Positions 18,769 through 28,154 of a stretch of 45,094 nucleotides of DNA are shown here, in pieces; within the stretch, counting starts at the first letter, position 1; every line of letters starts with the position of its first letter. The stretch is from Acidobacteriota bacterium. GTDB taxonomy: Bacteria; Acidobacteriota; Thermoanaerobaculia; Gp7-AA8. The DNA lies in the NCBI GenBank assembly GCA_025463165.1, contig JAOBAU010000254.1:1-45094 (forward strand). The letters run 5' to 3'. Position numbers and translations under genes: made by a program. The notes under the pieces were generated by a model. The model searched no databases, was not told the DNA's origin, and saw nothing but the letters and a program-made list of their open reading frames with translations.

Positions 18769-21700
18769 TCAGCTCCCGATGGTTTGAATCGCCGCCCAGA
18801 TCGACGGCGGTAACGGCGCGGTACCGCGGATCGCGTCGATCTGTGCTTCGCGCACGGCCTCGCCGGCGGACACTCCGCGCGCGAGCCGCCGATGAATGCG
18901 AACGAACATCGGCGCCGCGAGGCGGTCGTCGATCGGCCAGAGCGTGGCGATGACGGACGGCGCGCCGGCGGCGAGAAACGCGCGTGCGACGCTGTCGACT
19001 CCTTCGCGTCCGCTTCGCTCTCGCGCCGCCGCGGTGCTGCATGCAGCAAGTACGACCGTCCGCACGACAGGCAGCGACAGCGCGGCGATGTCGCGCGTAT
19101 CGACGATGCCGGAGTCGCCCGCACTCGACGCGAGGAGCAGCGCCGAACCGGCACGCGCATCCGTGATGCCGTGTCCGGCAAAGTGCACGACATTCGCGTC
19201 GGTCACCTCGCGCTGCAATGCGGCGCGTGACGCGGCGGCGCCAGTCAGTCGCGTCACCTTGGCGTAGAGCGGCGCGATCTCCTCCGCTTCGCCGGTGTCG
19301 AGCGGCACGTCGCCGCGCTTCGGCTGCGCGACCAGCAGCAGCTCGTTCGAGGAGACGCGCGTCTCGCGACGCTTCAGCGCTTCGCTGTAAACGGCGGCGC
19401 TCGGCGCGACGATCACCGCGTGATCCTCAATGAGATATCGCCTGCTCTGCGGATCGAACAACGCGCTGAACGCGACGCCGTGCAGCGCGCCGTCGGGAAC
19501 GACGACGAGCGTCGGCTGCCGTGCGATCCGCTGCGCGATCGGCGCGATGAGCAGCGCGTGGAGTTGCGCGCCGCTCGTTGCGTCACCGCGCTCGAGCGAT
19601 GAACGGAACGTTGCCACGAGGCTTTCGATCGTCGAACGATTGGCGACGATCTGCACCACTGTTACTCCGCTGCGATCGGCCGCGAAGACGACGAGGCGGT
19701 CGCCGAGCCAGACATATTCGAGTAGTGCGGTGCCGGCGGGAAGCGAAGCGGGGAGGCGGGCGGGCGGAGCGGACGAAAGCGTATCGAGCAGCACGCGCGA
19801 ACGCGCACGATCGGCAAGCGCGAGCGCGGCCGCGGGATCGCCGCGCGCCACGAGCAGGTCGACCGACTCGGCGACCACTTCCTGCGACGCGTCGAAGATC
19901 GCCCAGCGCAAATCACCCTTCGGCGCGGCGGCGCGCTGCTGCTCGACCTCCGCAAACGCCTCGGCGAGCACACGCGAGGCCGCTTCGTTCTCTCCGCGAG
20001 CGCGGTGCATCCGCGCACGCGACAACAGCAGCGACGGCAGGAGATCGCGGCGTCCTCGCGTCCGGTGAAACTCAATGGCGCGATCGATCCCTTCGGCCTT
20101 CGACGGGACGATGATCGCCGCCGCCGCGGCACGATCGACCTGCTCCCGTTCGCGCGTCGGCGCATCGGCGATCGACGCCGTCACCGCGTCGGCTTCACGC
20201 AGCGAACGGAGCGCGTCATCAGTCACCCCGCGACGGAAGTCGACGAGCGCGCGGCGTTCCAGTGCGTCGGCGAGAAGCTGCTTGTGATCGATGGCTCGCG
20301 CCGCCGCGATCTCGATGCGCAGCAGCGAATCGGCCGCGTCCCAGTCGCCGTCGTGGATCGCGTTTCGCGTCGCTGCCGCGAGCGCTGTCAGGCCGCGCTC
20401 GTTCTGTTCCGCGCTGACGATCGGCATCGCGGCGATGCGATGCCGCCATGCCTCGCTGCTGTCGCCGAGCGCTTCGAGCACGTCGGCGGTGATGACGTCG
20501 ACGGAAGCGGCGTTCGTTCGCTCGCCGAGTTGCGTGAAGAGCTCACGGCTGTCGTTGAGCGCTTCGAGCGAACGGGTCCAGCGCGTTTCGGCGCCGTGGC
20601 AAAGTCCGAGCTCCCACTGCACGTGCGCGCGCAGCGCGTGATGCGATGGCGCGATGGACGCCAGGATCGGCTCGAGCTGCGCCTTCGCTTCGTCGCGCCG
20701 ATCCTCATCGAACGCCGCACACGCCGCGAAGTAGCGAGCCGCCTGCGTCATCGGACTCTTCGCCGCCGCGAACAGCTCCGCCGCTTTGCGCAGCAGCGGC
20801 TCGGCGATGGATGGCTGTTGTTTGCTGTACGCGATGCGGCCTTCGCGATAGATGCGGTGCGCGTCGCGAAGCCGTGCGTCGCCGCCATCGATCGCCGCGA
20901 CGGCATCGGCGAGCATCGTTTCGCCGCTGCGCTGCGCGAGTGCGGCGCCGAGCGCGCGCGCGACCGCCAGATGCTGCGCGGAACCGTCCGCCGCCCAGCG
21001 GCCGAGGATTTCGGCTTCGCCCCAGGTGCGCGCATCCTGCGGAAAGGAGGTCACGAGCTCGCGCGCTGCTTCTTCATCACCGGAAGCCAGCTTCGCGTAT
21101 CGGCGATCGAGCTCGTCGCGGAAACTGGCGCGCGGACGGGAGAGTGTCGCCAGATGCTCGCGCGCTTCATCGGCCCACTGCGATTTCGGATCGACGGCGA
21201 GGTATTGCTTCCACGCATCGGTTGCCGGTTGCACGAGGCCGAGCCGCTGGAGGATCAGCGCGCGATTGAAGAGCGCTTCCGGCGACTCGCGCTCGAGCGC
21301 CAGCGCTTTGTCCGCCGCTGTCAGCGCGCCCTTCAGCTGTTCAGGCGAATCGTCGCGCATGGCGGCGGCGTAGCGCGCGGCAGCGAGATCGTTCCAGACG
21401 TGCGCATCATTCGATGCGCGTGCGGCGGCTTCGAGCTCGCGAATGGCATCGTCGCGCTGTTCCGTCAAAAGCTGCGCGACACCGGCCGCGTGCCGCGACT
21501 CCGGCGACGTCGAAGTGCGCGCTTCCTGCAACACCAGGCCGGCGGCGCCGGTGAGCTGCATCTGTTCCGTGTCGGCCGGCTCGCCGCTGCCGCGCGTCAC
21601 GTGCAGAGGTGCCCAGGCGAAGCCGCTCAATCGCACTTCCAGCTCGCGGTGCCCGGTCGGTGCGGCGGCGATGAGTCGCTGCATCGGATCGTGTTGCGCC

Positions 21701-21966
21701 TGGAGACGGATCATCCAGATCGCGCCGGCGACGATGACGATCGCCGCGGCGGCGGCGAGCCACCACGGCGCGGACATTTCTCGCGGCGCCGCGGCGCGCA
21801 CTTCGTCGCGCGAGACCGCGGCGGCATCGCGTAGCAGCGCGCGGCACTCCATGCAATCGCTCAAATGCTCCGTCACCGACATGAGGTCCGCGCCTTCGAG
21901 TCCGCCTTCGATGAAGGCGGCGAGCTCGTCGGGCTCAGGATGTCGGCGCGATGCGGGTGTGCTCAT
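18769..21966 (-). CDS. Zinc-finger (anti-sigma-like) - TM - TPR - CHAT domain protein (1065 aa)
   Basis: N-terminus HPEPDELAAFIEGGLEGADLMSVTEHLSDCMECRALL (HxxxCxxC), TM WWLAAAAAIVIVAGAIWMI, TPR-like middle, CHAT C-terminus VVHFAGHG...VRTVVLAACSTA...REGVDSVARAFLAAGAPSVIATLWPIDD. Confidence 0.9.
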   Translation of the reverse strand: MSTPASRRHPEPDELAAFIEGGLEGADLMSVTEHLSDCMECRALLRDAAAVSRDEVRAAAPREMSAPWWLAAAAAIVIVAGAIWMIRLQAQHDPMQRLIAAAPTGHRELEVRLSGFAWAPLHVTRGSGEPADTEQMQLTGAAGLVLQEARTSTSPESRHAAGVAQLLTEQRDDAIRELEAAARASNDAHVWNDLAAARYAAAMRDDSPEQLKGALTAADKALALERESPEALFNRALILQRLGLVQPATDAWKQYLAVDPKSQWADEAREHLATLSRPRASFRDELDRRYAKLASGDEEAARELVTSFPQDARTWGEAEILGRWAADGSAQHLAVARALGAALAQRSGETMLADAVAAIDGGDARLRDAHRIYREGRIAYSKQQPSIAEPLLRKAAELFAAAKSPMTQAARYFAACAAFDEDRRDEAKAQLEPILASIAPSHHALRAHVQWELGLCHGAETRWTRSLEALNDSRELFTQLGERTNAASVDVITADVLEALGDSSEAWRHRIAAMPIVSAEQNERGLTALAAATRNAIHDGDWDAADSLLRIEIAAARAIDHKQLLADALERRALVDFRRGVTDDALRSLREADAVTASIADAPTREREQVDRAAAAAIIVPSKAEGIDRAIEFHRTRGRRDLLPSLLLSRARMHRARGENEAASRVLAEAFAEVEQQRAAAPKGDLRWAIFDASQEVVAESVDLLVARGDPAAALALADRARSRVLLDTLSSAPPARLPASLPAGTALLEYVWLGDRLVVFAADRSGVTVVQIVANRSTIESLVATFRSSLERGDATSGAQLHALLIAPIAQRIARQPTLVVVPDGALHGVAFSALFDPQSRRYLIEDHAVIVAPSAAVYSEALKRRETRVSSNELLLVAQPKRGDVPLDTGEAEEIAPLYAKVTRLTGAAASRAALQREVTDANVVHFAGHGITDARAGSALLLASSAGDSGIVDTRDIAALSLPVVRTVVLAACSTAAARERSGREGVDSVARAFLAAGAPSVIATLWPIDDRLAAPMFVRIHRRLARGVSAGEAVREAQIDAIRGTAPLPPSIWAAIQTIGS

Positions 21967-22802
21967 CGCGAGATTTCCTCCTGTGCGCCCGCGCTCGTCG
22001 TCTCATTACCGGTAGACGGACGGACGGCTTTATTTCGCAACTCGAACTCCAGCCGCACGCCGCGCGCCCCGATGAGTCCGTCAACATCCTCGGCGCCAAC
22101 TCCGGCGCGTTCCAGCTCCGCGCGAACGCCGTCGAGCCGCCGCTGAATGCGGCGATAGAGCTGCTTCGGATCGAGGTGCAACGAGCGCGCGATCTCCGCG
22201 ACCGTCATGCCGGAATCGAATCGCAGCTGCAGCACGAGCCGGTCGTCGGCCGGCAAGCCATCGATGAATGCGCGGACGATCGGCGAGAGACGATCGGACA
22301 CACGCTGCGAATCGTGATCCGGCGGCGGCGCTTCATACGCGACTGCCTGCGCTTCTTCGAGATCGACGAGCCGCCGTTTCGGCGGACGCGCCGGCAGTCG
22401 CGCCAGCAGCGAATCGAGGTCGGCGCGTGTCAGCGACGGATCGCGCTGGCGGAGAACGCCGAGCGCTTCATCGACCGTGCGGCCGTCGCGATGCACGAGC
22501 ACTTCGAGCGCGGTCGCGGTGTCGCCGAGGCGTTTCGCTTCGCTGGAGGTGTGCCATTTGCCCCAGAGATGGATGCGATGATCGAGCAGCATTCGCTGTA
22601 CGACGACGGCGAGATAGGTCGCGAAACTGCTGCGGGCCGCGAACTTCCGGATGATCGCGTAATCGTTTTCGATGAGCCGCAGTTTGACGACCGACGCGAA
22701 TTCTTCCGCCTCGGTGTCATCGAGACGCTGCGCGCGGCAGATGTAGGCAACCACCCGCTCGACGAGCGCAAGGTTCTCCTCCAGAAACTGGCGAGCGTTC
22801 AC
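21963..22802 (-). CDS. ECF-like RNA polymerase sigma factor
   Basis: SSFATYLAVVVQRMLLDHRI (region 2-like) and LPADDRLVLQLRFDSGMTVAEIARSLHLDPKQLYRRIQRRLDGVRAEL (region 4-like HTH); ATGA overlap with the zinc-finger/CHAT gene. Confidence 0.85.
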   Translation of the reverse strand: MNARQFLEENLALVERVVAYICRAQRLDDTEAEEFASVVKLRLIENDYAIIRKFAARSSFATYLAVVVQRMLLDHRIHLWGKWHTSSEAKRLGDTATALEVLVHRDGRTVDEALGVLRQRDPSLTRADLDSLLARLPARPPKRRLVDLEEAQAVAYEAPPPDHDSQRVSDRLSPIVRAFIDGLPADDRLVLQLRFDSGMTVAEIARSLHLDPKQLYRRIQRRLDGVRAELERAGVGAEDVDGLIGARGVRLEFELRNKAVRPSTGNETTSAGAQEEISR

Positions 22803-22908
22803 GATCAGGGTTTCTCTCCGGAAGATGGAAGACTAACCGAGATTGGCCGTTCGGGATCGACGAGGTAGGGGAAAGAGGGCCGGCCGTCACTCCTTATCGG
22901 AGGATGCG

Positions 22909-23265
22909 ATGCCGGACGCAGTCATCGATTCGAAGGCGAAATGGAACCGAACCGGGATCCAGGTTACGGCTGGAACGACCTATCGCCTGACGGCCAGCGG
23001 TCAGTGGTGGGACGCCAGCCATCAGTGCGGACCCGACGGATACGACGATCCGAAGCTGGCGCGCTACGTTCGCTGGCGGCGATTCGTGTCGGCGAAATGG
23101 TTCACGCTGATCGGATCGGTCGACGGCCGGCACGAGTTCGTGATCGGCAGCGGCACGACGTGGAAAGCGCCGGCCGGCGGCGAGCTGCGCTGCTACGCGA
23201 ACGACGTCGCGATCATGTACTGGAACAACAAAGGAAGCGTGACGCTGAAGGTGGAAGCTCAGTAA
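22909..23265 (+). CDS. Small PA-IL (LecA)-like lectin/galactose-binding-like protein
   Basis: MPDAVIDSKAKWNRTGIQVTAGTTYRLTASGQWWDASHQCGPDGY...GSGTTWKAPAGGELRCYANDVAIMYWNNKGSVTLKVEAQ; the pattern (W-AP-G-L-YND---Y-NN-GS--V) resembles PA-IL. cggagga RBS at 22898-22904. Start chosen at 22909. Confidence 0.6.
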   Translation: MPDAVIDSKAKWNRTGIQVTAGTTYRLTASGQWWDASHQCGPDGYDDPKLARYVRWRRFVSAKWFTLIGSVDGRHEFVIGSGTTWKAPAGGELRCYANDVAIMYWNNKGSVTLKVEAQ

Positions 23266-23482
23266 AAGCAGGTGCAGTAATCGACGCGCAGGACGCAGCC
23301 GAGGTAGTTCGGCCGCTTGCCATCCGAAACAGGCCGCGGGCGGCGAAACGGCAATGGGCGACGCGGCACGACCCGGCCGGCCTCACTGGTGCCATAATGC
23401 CGCACGGTGCCGCCGGCGGGTTCGATCTTCGCATGGAAGATCGCTGTACAGGCCCCGGTTGCGGCCTTCGACCACGACCCTG

Positions 23483-25414
23483 ATGCAGACGCTGACCCTG
23501 ATTCACTCGGACGTTTTCCCGATCGCGCAATATGCAGACGCGCTCGGCAGGGAGGCGATCGCGCCGCGCCAAATCTCCACCCTCGAGAACCTCGGTGCCG
23601 ATCACAACGCCCTCCGCGTCCTGCTCGTCGATCCATCGATCGGCAGCAATGGCCACGCTCCCGGCTCCATCGATGCCCGCACCGCCGTCGTCGGCCTGGG
23701 GCTGACCGAGCAGCCGAAGTGGCTTTCCGACGACAGCGTCTACTTCGATCTGCCGGAAAATCCGTCGTCGACGGTGCTGCTCAACACCGTGCGGCGCGCG
23801 TATCAGTTCCTCTTTCAGAAGCAGCGCGCCGATCAGCTCGATCGCCAGCTCGCCGACCGGACGCGCGAGCTGCGCGAAGTCAGTCAGGTCGGCATCGCCC
23901 TCTCCACCGAGCGCGACCATTCGGTCCTGCTTACGAAGATCCTTTCCAAAGCGCGCGAGCTTTCGCGCGCCGATGCCGGTTCGCTCTATCTCCTCGATGA
24001 CGATGGAAACGACGGCCGCGCCCTTCGCTGGAAGCTGGCCCAGAACGATTCCGTCGACGTCGACTTCGAAGAGCGCGTGCTGCCGATCACGAAGAAGAGC
24101 CTCGCCGGCTACGTCGCGCTGACCGGCGAGACGCTCGTCATCGACGACGCTTACGATCTGCCGCACGACGCCGAGTACTCGATCAATCGTTCGTTCGACG
24201 AAGAGAACAGTTACCTCACGCGCTCGATCCTCGTCTTCCCGATGACGAATCACGTCGGCGAAGTGATCGGCGTTTTGCAGCTGATCAATCGCAAACGGAC
24301 CGCGGCGAAGACGACGAAGCTGACCGCGGCGACGGTGCCGGACGAAGTGATCTCGTTCGACAAAGAGATCGTCGAAGTGATGCGCTCGCTGGCCGGACAG
24401 GCGGCGGTGGCGGTCGAGAACAACCTGCTGTACGAATCGATCGAGCGGCTGTTCGAAGGATTCGTCACGGCGGCCGTCACGGCCATCGAACAGCGCGATC
24501 CGACGACGTCCGGTCATTCGTTCCGCGTCGCCGATCTGACGGTCGAGCTGGCGCGCGTCATCGATCGCGATTCCGAGCGCTACGCGAACGTGCACTTCTC
24601 GAGCGATCAGGTTCGCGAGATGCGCTACGCGTCGCTGCTTCACGACTTCGGCAAAGTCGGCGTCCGCGAGCAGGTCCTCGTTAAAGAGAAGAAGCTCTAT
24701 CCGCTGCAGCTCGAAACCGTGCGCGCGCGCTTCGATTTCGTGATGAAGGCGGTCGAGAATCGCGCCAACGAACGGAAGCTGGCGCAGCTTCTCGCTCATG
24801 GCCCCGATGGATACGAAGCGTTCGCGAAACAGGTCGATAAAGAGACGCGCGCGGAGCTCGAGCGGCTGCAGAAAGATTTCGCGTTCATCGCGACGTCGAA
24901 CGAGCCGACGGTGCTGCCGGAAGGCGACTTCCAGTATCTGCAGCAGCTGGCGCAGCGCGAGTACGACGACATCCGCGGCTCGCGCAGCCTGTTACTGAAG
25001 CCGGAAGAGGCAAAGATCCTTTCGATCCGCAAAGGAAATCTCGACGCCATCGAGCGCGGCGAGATCGAGAGCCACGTCACGCACACGTACAACTTCCTGC
25101 AGAAGATTCCGTGGACGAAGGATCTCATCGGCGTCCCGAACATCGCGTACGCGCATCACGAGAAGCTGAACGGCCGCGGCTATCCGCGCAAGCTGATGGC
25201 GCAGGACATCCCGCTGCAGTCGCGGATGATGACGGTCAGCGACATCTACGACGCGCTGACGGCGAACGATCGTCCGTACAAGCGCGCCATCTCGACCGAC
25301 CGAGCGCTCGATATCCTGAAGATGGAAGTGGCGGACGGATTCCTCGATCCGACGCTCGTCGATCTGTTCATGGATGCGAAGGTGTACGAGCGGGCGGGCG
25401 TGTTGCGAACGTAG
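23483..25414 (+). CDS. GAF and HD-GYP domain protein (putative cyclic-di-GMP phosphodiesterase)
   Basis: GAF-like RADAGSLYLLDDDG...; HD-GYP: TSGHSFRVADLTVELAR, RYASLLHDFGKVGV, YAHHEKLNGRGYPRKL, MMTVSDIYDALTANDRPYK. Confidence 0.9.
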   Translation: MQTLTLIHSDVFPIAQYADALGREAIAPRQISTLENLGADHNALRVLLVDPSIGSNGHAPGSIDARTAVVGLGLTEQPKWLSDDSVYFDLPENPSSTVLLNTVRRAYQFLFQKQRADQLDRQLADRTRELREVSQVGIALSTERDHSVLLTKILSKARELSRADAGSLYLLDDDGNDGRALRWKLAQNDSVDVDFEERVLPITKKSLAGYVALTGETLVIDDAYDLPHDAEYSINRSFDEENSYLTRSILVFPMTNHVGEVIGVLQLINRKRTAAKTTKLTAATVPDEVISFDKEIVEVMRSLAGQAAVAVENNLLYESIERLFEGFVTAAVTAIEQRDPTTSGHSFRVADLTVELARVIDRDSERYANVHFSSDQVREMRYASLLHDFGKVGVREQVLVKEKKLYPLQLETVRARFDFVMKAVENRANERKLAQLLAHGPDGYEAFAKQVDKETRAELERLQKDFAFIATSNEPTVLPEGDFQYLQQLAQREYDDIRGSRSLLLKPEEAKILSIRKGNLDAIERGEIESHVTHTYNFLQKIPWTKDLIGVPNIAYAHHEKLNGRGYPRKLMAQDIPLQSRMMTVSDIYDALTANDRPYKRAISTDRALDILKMEVADGFLDPTLVDLFMDAKVYERAGVLRT

Positions 25415-25416
25415 GC

Positions 25417-25480
25417 ATGAGGGATGCGGCATGAGGCATGAGCAAAGACTTCTACTCATGCCTCATTACTCATCCCTCAT
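25417..25480. repeat. Long imperfect inverted repeat between convergent genes
   Basis: ATGAGGGATG-cggc-ATGAGGCATGAG ... CTCATGCCTCAT-tact-CATCCCTCAT: 22 of 26 arm positions complementary, 12-nt loop. Confidence 0.85.
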
Positions 25481-25989
25481 ACCTCTTCAAGAATCGCGCG
25501 ACAAAACTCCGCGCGCGCGGCGCTCCGTTTCGCCAGCCATTCGCGTGCGGTCTCGCTCATCCATTCCGGCGGTGTGATCGGCTCGTTGCGGACGACGTCG
25601 ATGATCGTCTGTCCTTCGCGGCGCGAACGCGAGAGCCGCTCGGCCAGTCCGCGAACACCGGCTCCGTCGATGAGGATCGCTGATGCGATGGCGCGCTCGG
25701 CCTCGGATTCCGGCGCGTCGAGACGACGGATCGACATCGCGGTGCGGCGCAGCTCGTTCTCGTTTACGCCGCCGACGGCGAGCAACACGCGCGAGAGATT
25801 GCCGAGCTTCTCCAGCCAGTTGCCGAGCGGATGAAAGAGGACCAGCAGCTCGAGCTCGCGCGACGGCTCGGTGAGCCGCCGCGCGATGGCGCCGATGCGC
25901 TCGGCGTCGTCGGACCGCGACGCGCCGTCGAGGTCCTGATAGTGCGGACGGAGGAACGCTTCCAGCCGTTCCCGCAGGGCATCATCCAT
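25477..25989 (-). CDS. Hypothetical protein (about 170 aa)
   Basis: MDDALRERLEAFLRPHYQDLDGASRSDDAERIGAIARRLTEPSRELELLVLFHPLGNWLEKLGNLSRVLLAVGG...; start at 25989 avoids overlap with the upstream gene (ORF track starts 26010). Confidence 0.65.
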   Translation of the reverse strand: MDDALRERLEAFLRPHYQDLDGASRSDDAERIGAIARRLTEPSRELELLVLFHPLGNWLEKLGNLSRVLLAVGGVNENELRRTAMSIRRLDAPESEAERAIASAILIDGAGVRGLAERLSRSRREGQTIIDVVRNEPITPPEWMSETAREWLAKRSAARAEFCRAILEEV

Positions 25990-25996
25990 GAGCGCG

Positions 25997-28078
25997 TCAG
26001 GATGCCACAACCTCCGCCACCGGCGGCGTCGCTTCCACCATCCGCGCGCGAATGGCCGCCGTCAACGTTGCGCGTTCGCGCCAGAGAAGCCACAACGCGC
26101 AAATGATCAGCGCGGCGCGCAACCACCAGAGCAACGCGGCGGAAAGCATCAGCACCACGATCTGCTGCGGGCGATCGACGCCGAGCAGCGGAATGCCGAA
26201 GAGCGTCTGGCGATCGGGTTGCGGCATCGCGAAGCGCGCCGGCAGTCCCTGATACGCATCGGCTTTCGGCGGTTTCGGTGCGCCGAAATTCACGTTGGGG
26301 CCGGCCTGCTTCATTTCGGAATACAACGAACGGATCTGGTATGTGTTCGGCGGCGACGACACGGCGCCAAGGCCGCCGCTGCCGGTGCTGGACAAGGCCA
26401 TTCCTTCGTTGAATGCACGTTGTTCGAGCAGCGAAGGCGACATGAGGAAGATGACGGTGATCACCGCGATGGCGACGCCTGCCGCAAGTCGCGCGAAGTT
26501 CCAGCGCTCCGGCGAGCGTGGCGAAAGGACGATGATCGATGCCAGCGCTGCAGCGAGCACCGCGACGTAGAAGAACGGTTCCGCAAATGCGGTGGCCAGG
26601 GCAAGCGTGATTGCGAGCGCGACGCGACGTTTGATCGTCACGGCGAAGCGCGCCAGCAATCGCTCGAACCAGAGCGCGAGAATCAGAAACACGATCATCG
26701 TCGACGCTTCCGGCGTGCCGAGCTTCACGCGCGACGCGAACGTTTCCACGAGCGGCGTCCACTGCCGCGGATAGCCGATCTCGACCATCGTTCCGCTCGA
26801 CGCCACCGGCAGCCGCGGCACCGCGATCGTAGCGAGGCCGAAGCCGGCGAACGAGCGAAACGTCTGCTTGTGCTGGAGGAAGAGCGACTGTTCGCCGGCG
26901 GAGAGCGGCACGCTCACGCGTCCGTCTTTGCCGGCCGTCATCAGCAGCGGCTCGTCTTCGAGCGCGGCGTACGTCGGCGCCGGTTCCTTCGGCAGCGTGA
27001 CGTCCGGCGCTCCCTGGTTGTTGATGCGAAAGATGGTCTCGCCGAGGATGTCGCCGTCGCCGCCGAGGAAGAAGGTGTGGCGTGCGCCGTCGATTGCGTA
27101 GCTGATGGTGTGCAGCGCTTCGAGACGCGTCACCTTCCACGACACGCGCTCGCGGCCGGAAAGTTCGAACGCCTGCGCGCCGCGATACGTCGGAGTGACT
27201 CCGGTCTCGGCGACGCTGACGCGCTTCGCGGCGCCGGTCGCGGCGGGACGCAGCAGCGGATGATTTTCAATCACGAGGTATTGCAGCGTGGCGTCGAGTG
27301 GCACCGCGAACGAATCGCCACGCAGCTCGCCGGTGATGACGATCGATGAATCGCCGGGTGCGATGGCGAAGAGATACGCGCCGTCGCGCAGGTCGTACGA
27401 GGACTGTGATTTGATCTCCTGAACGTGCTCGCCCGATGCGATCTTCAGCGGCAGCGACGCCGTTGCGCGATTCGGATTGTGGACGTCGATCGCGTAACGG
27501 AAGCGGGTTGCATCGGGGAGGAACGTCACGAGATAACGGCCGGTCGCGGTGACCGCGAGCGTTTCCGACGAGACGGACGCCTGACGAACGAGCGTCCATG
27601 CGCGTCCACCCTGGGCATCTTCATCGCCGGCCAGCAGCTCTCCATCGCTCACGGTCGAACGGACGGAGAGGACCGAGGACGCGGCGTGCAGTTGCAGTCG
27701 ATCGCTGCCGCTCACGCGCAGCTCGCATTGCGCGCGGAACGATTGCGCGAGCGGGATCAGATCGAACGCCCCCTGTGCGGAGCGGGTGATCAGCGCGTCG
27801 CCGCTGCAGCCGGAGATCGTGATCGCAGCGGCGCCGTCGACGACGCGCGAGGCGGCGCGATTGCCGATCGCGCGTCCGCTGAAAGCGATGGAAAGTTTCG
27901 CGTCGCGGAAACTGCCGCCGAGCTCCATCGTATCGATGACGACCGCGGAGACCGATTCCTGACCTTCGCGGATCTTCTCGAAATCGGTGAGAGGAATCGT
28001 GACCGTGGAGTCGCCCGCGATGAGCAGGGCGGGAAGGATGAGGGACACAACGAATGCCGCGACGCGAATGGTGCGCAT
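25997..28078 (-). CDS. Large exported/membrane hypothetical protein (693 aa)
   Basis: Signal peptide MRTIRVAAFVVSLILPALLIAGDS, beta-rich middle, C-terminal TM helices. Confidence 0.75.
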   Translation of the reverse strand: MRTIRVAAFVVSLILPALLIAGDSTVTIPLTDFEKIREGQESVSAVVIDTMELGGSFRDAKLSIAFSGRAIGNRAASRVVDGAAAITISGCSGDALITRSAQGAFDLIPLAQSFRAQCELRVSGSDRLQLHAASSVLSVRSTVSDGELLAGDEDAQGGRAWTLVRQASVSSETLAVTATGRYLVTFLPDATRFRYAIDVHNPNRATASLPLKIASGEHVQEIKSQSSYDLRDGAYLFAIAPGDSSIVITGELRGDSFAVPLDATLQYLVIENHPLLRPAATGAAKRVSVAETGVTPTYRGAQAFELSGRERVSWKVTRLEALHTISYAIDGARHTFFLGGDGDILGETIFRINNQGAPDVTLPKEPAPTYAALEDEPLLMTAGKDGRVSVPLSAGEQSLFLQHKQTFRSFAGFGLATIAVPRLPVASSGTMVEIGYPRQWTPLVETFASRVKLGTPEASTMIVFLILALWFERLLARFAVTIKRRVALAITLALATAFAEPFFYVAVLAAALASIIVLSPRSPERWNFARLAAGVAIAVITVIFLMSPSLLEQRAFNEGMALSSTGSGGLGAVSSPPNTYQIRSLYSEMKQAGPNVNFGAPKPPKADAYQGLPARFAMPQPDRQTLFGIPLLGVDRPQQIVVLMLSAALLWWLRAALIICALWLLWRERATLTAAIRARMVEATPPVAEVVAS

Positions 28079-28154
28079 GAGGTCCTCCTTGTTCTTACAG
28101 GATGAGACGCGGCGCGTTGCCGAAGGGAAACCGTCCCGTTACGCTTCGCGGGCA

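Noticed and set aside
20005-21834. 609-aa plus-strand ORF
   Set aside because: Antisense to the CHAT protein, which has clear motifs; Arg-rich shadow.
23213-24799. 528-aa minus-strand ORF
   Set aside because: Antisense to GAF-HD-GYP gene.
25988-27349. 453-aa plus-strand ORF
   Set aside because: Antisense to the 693-aa exported protein; R/H-rich.
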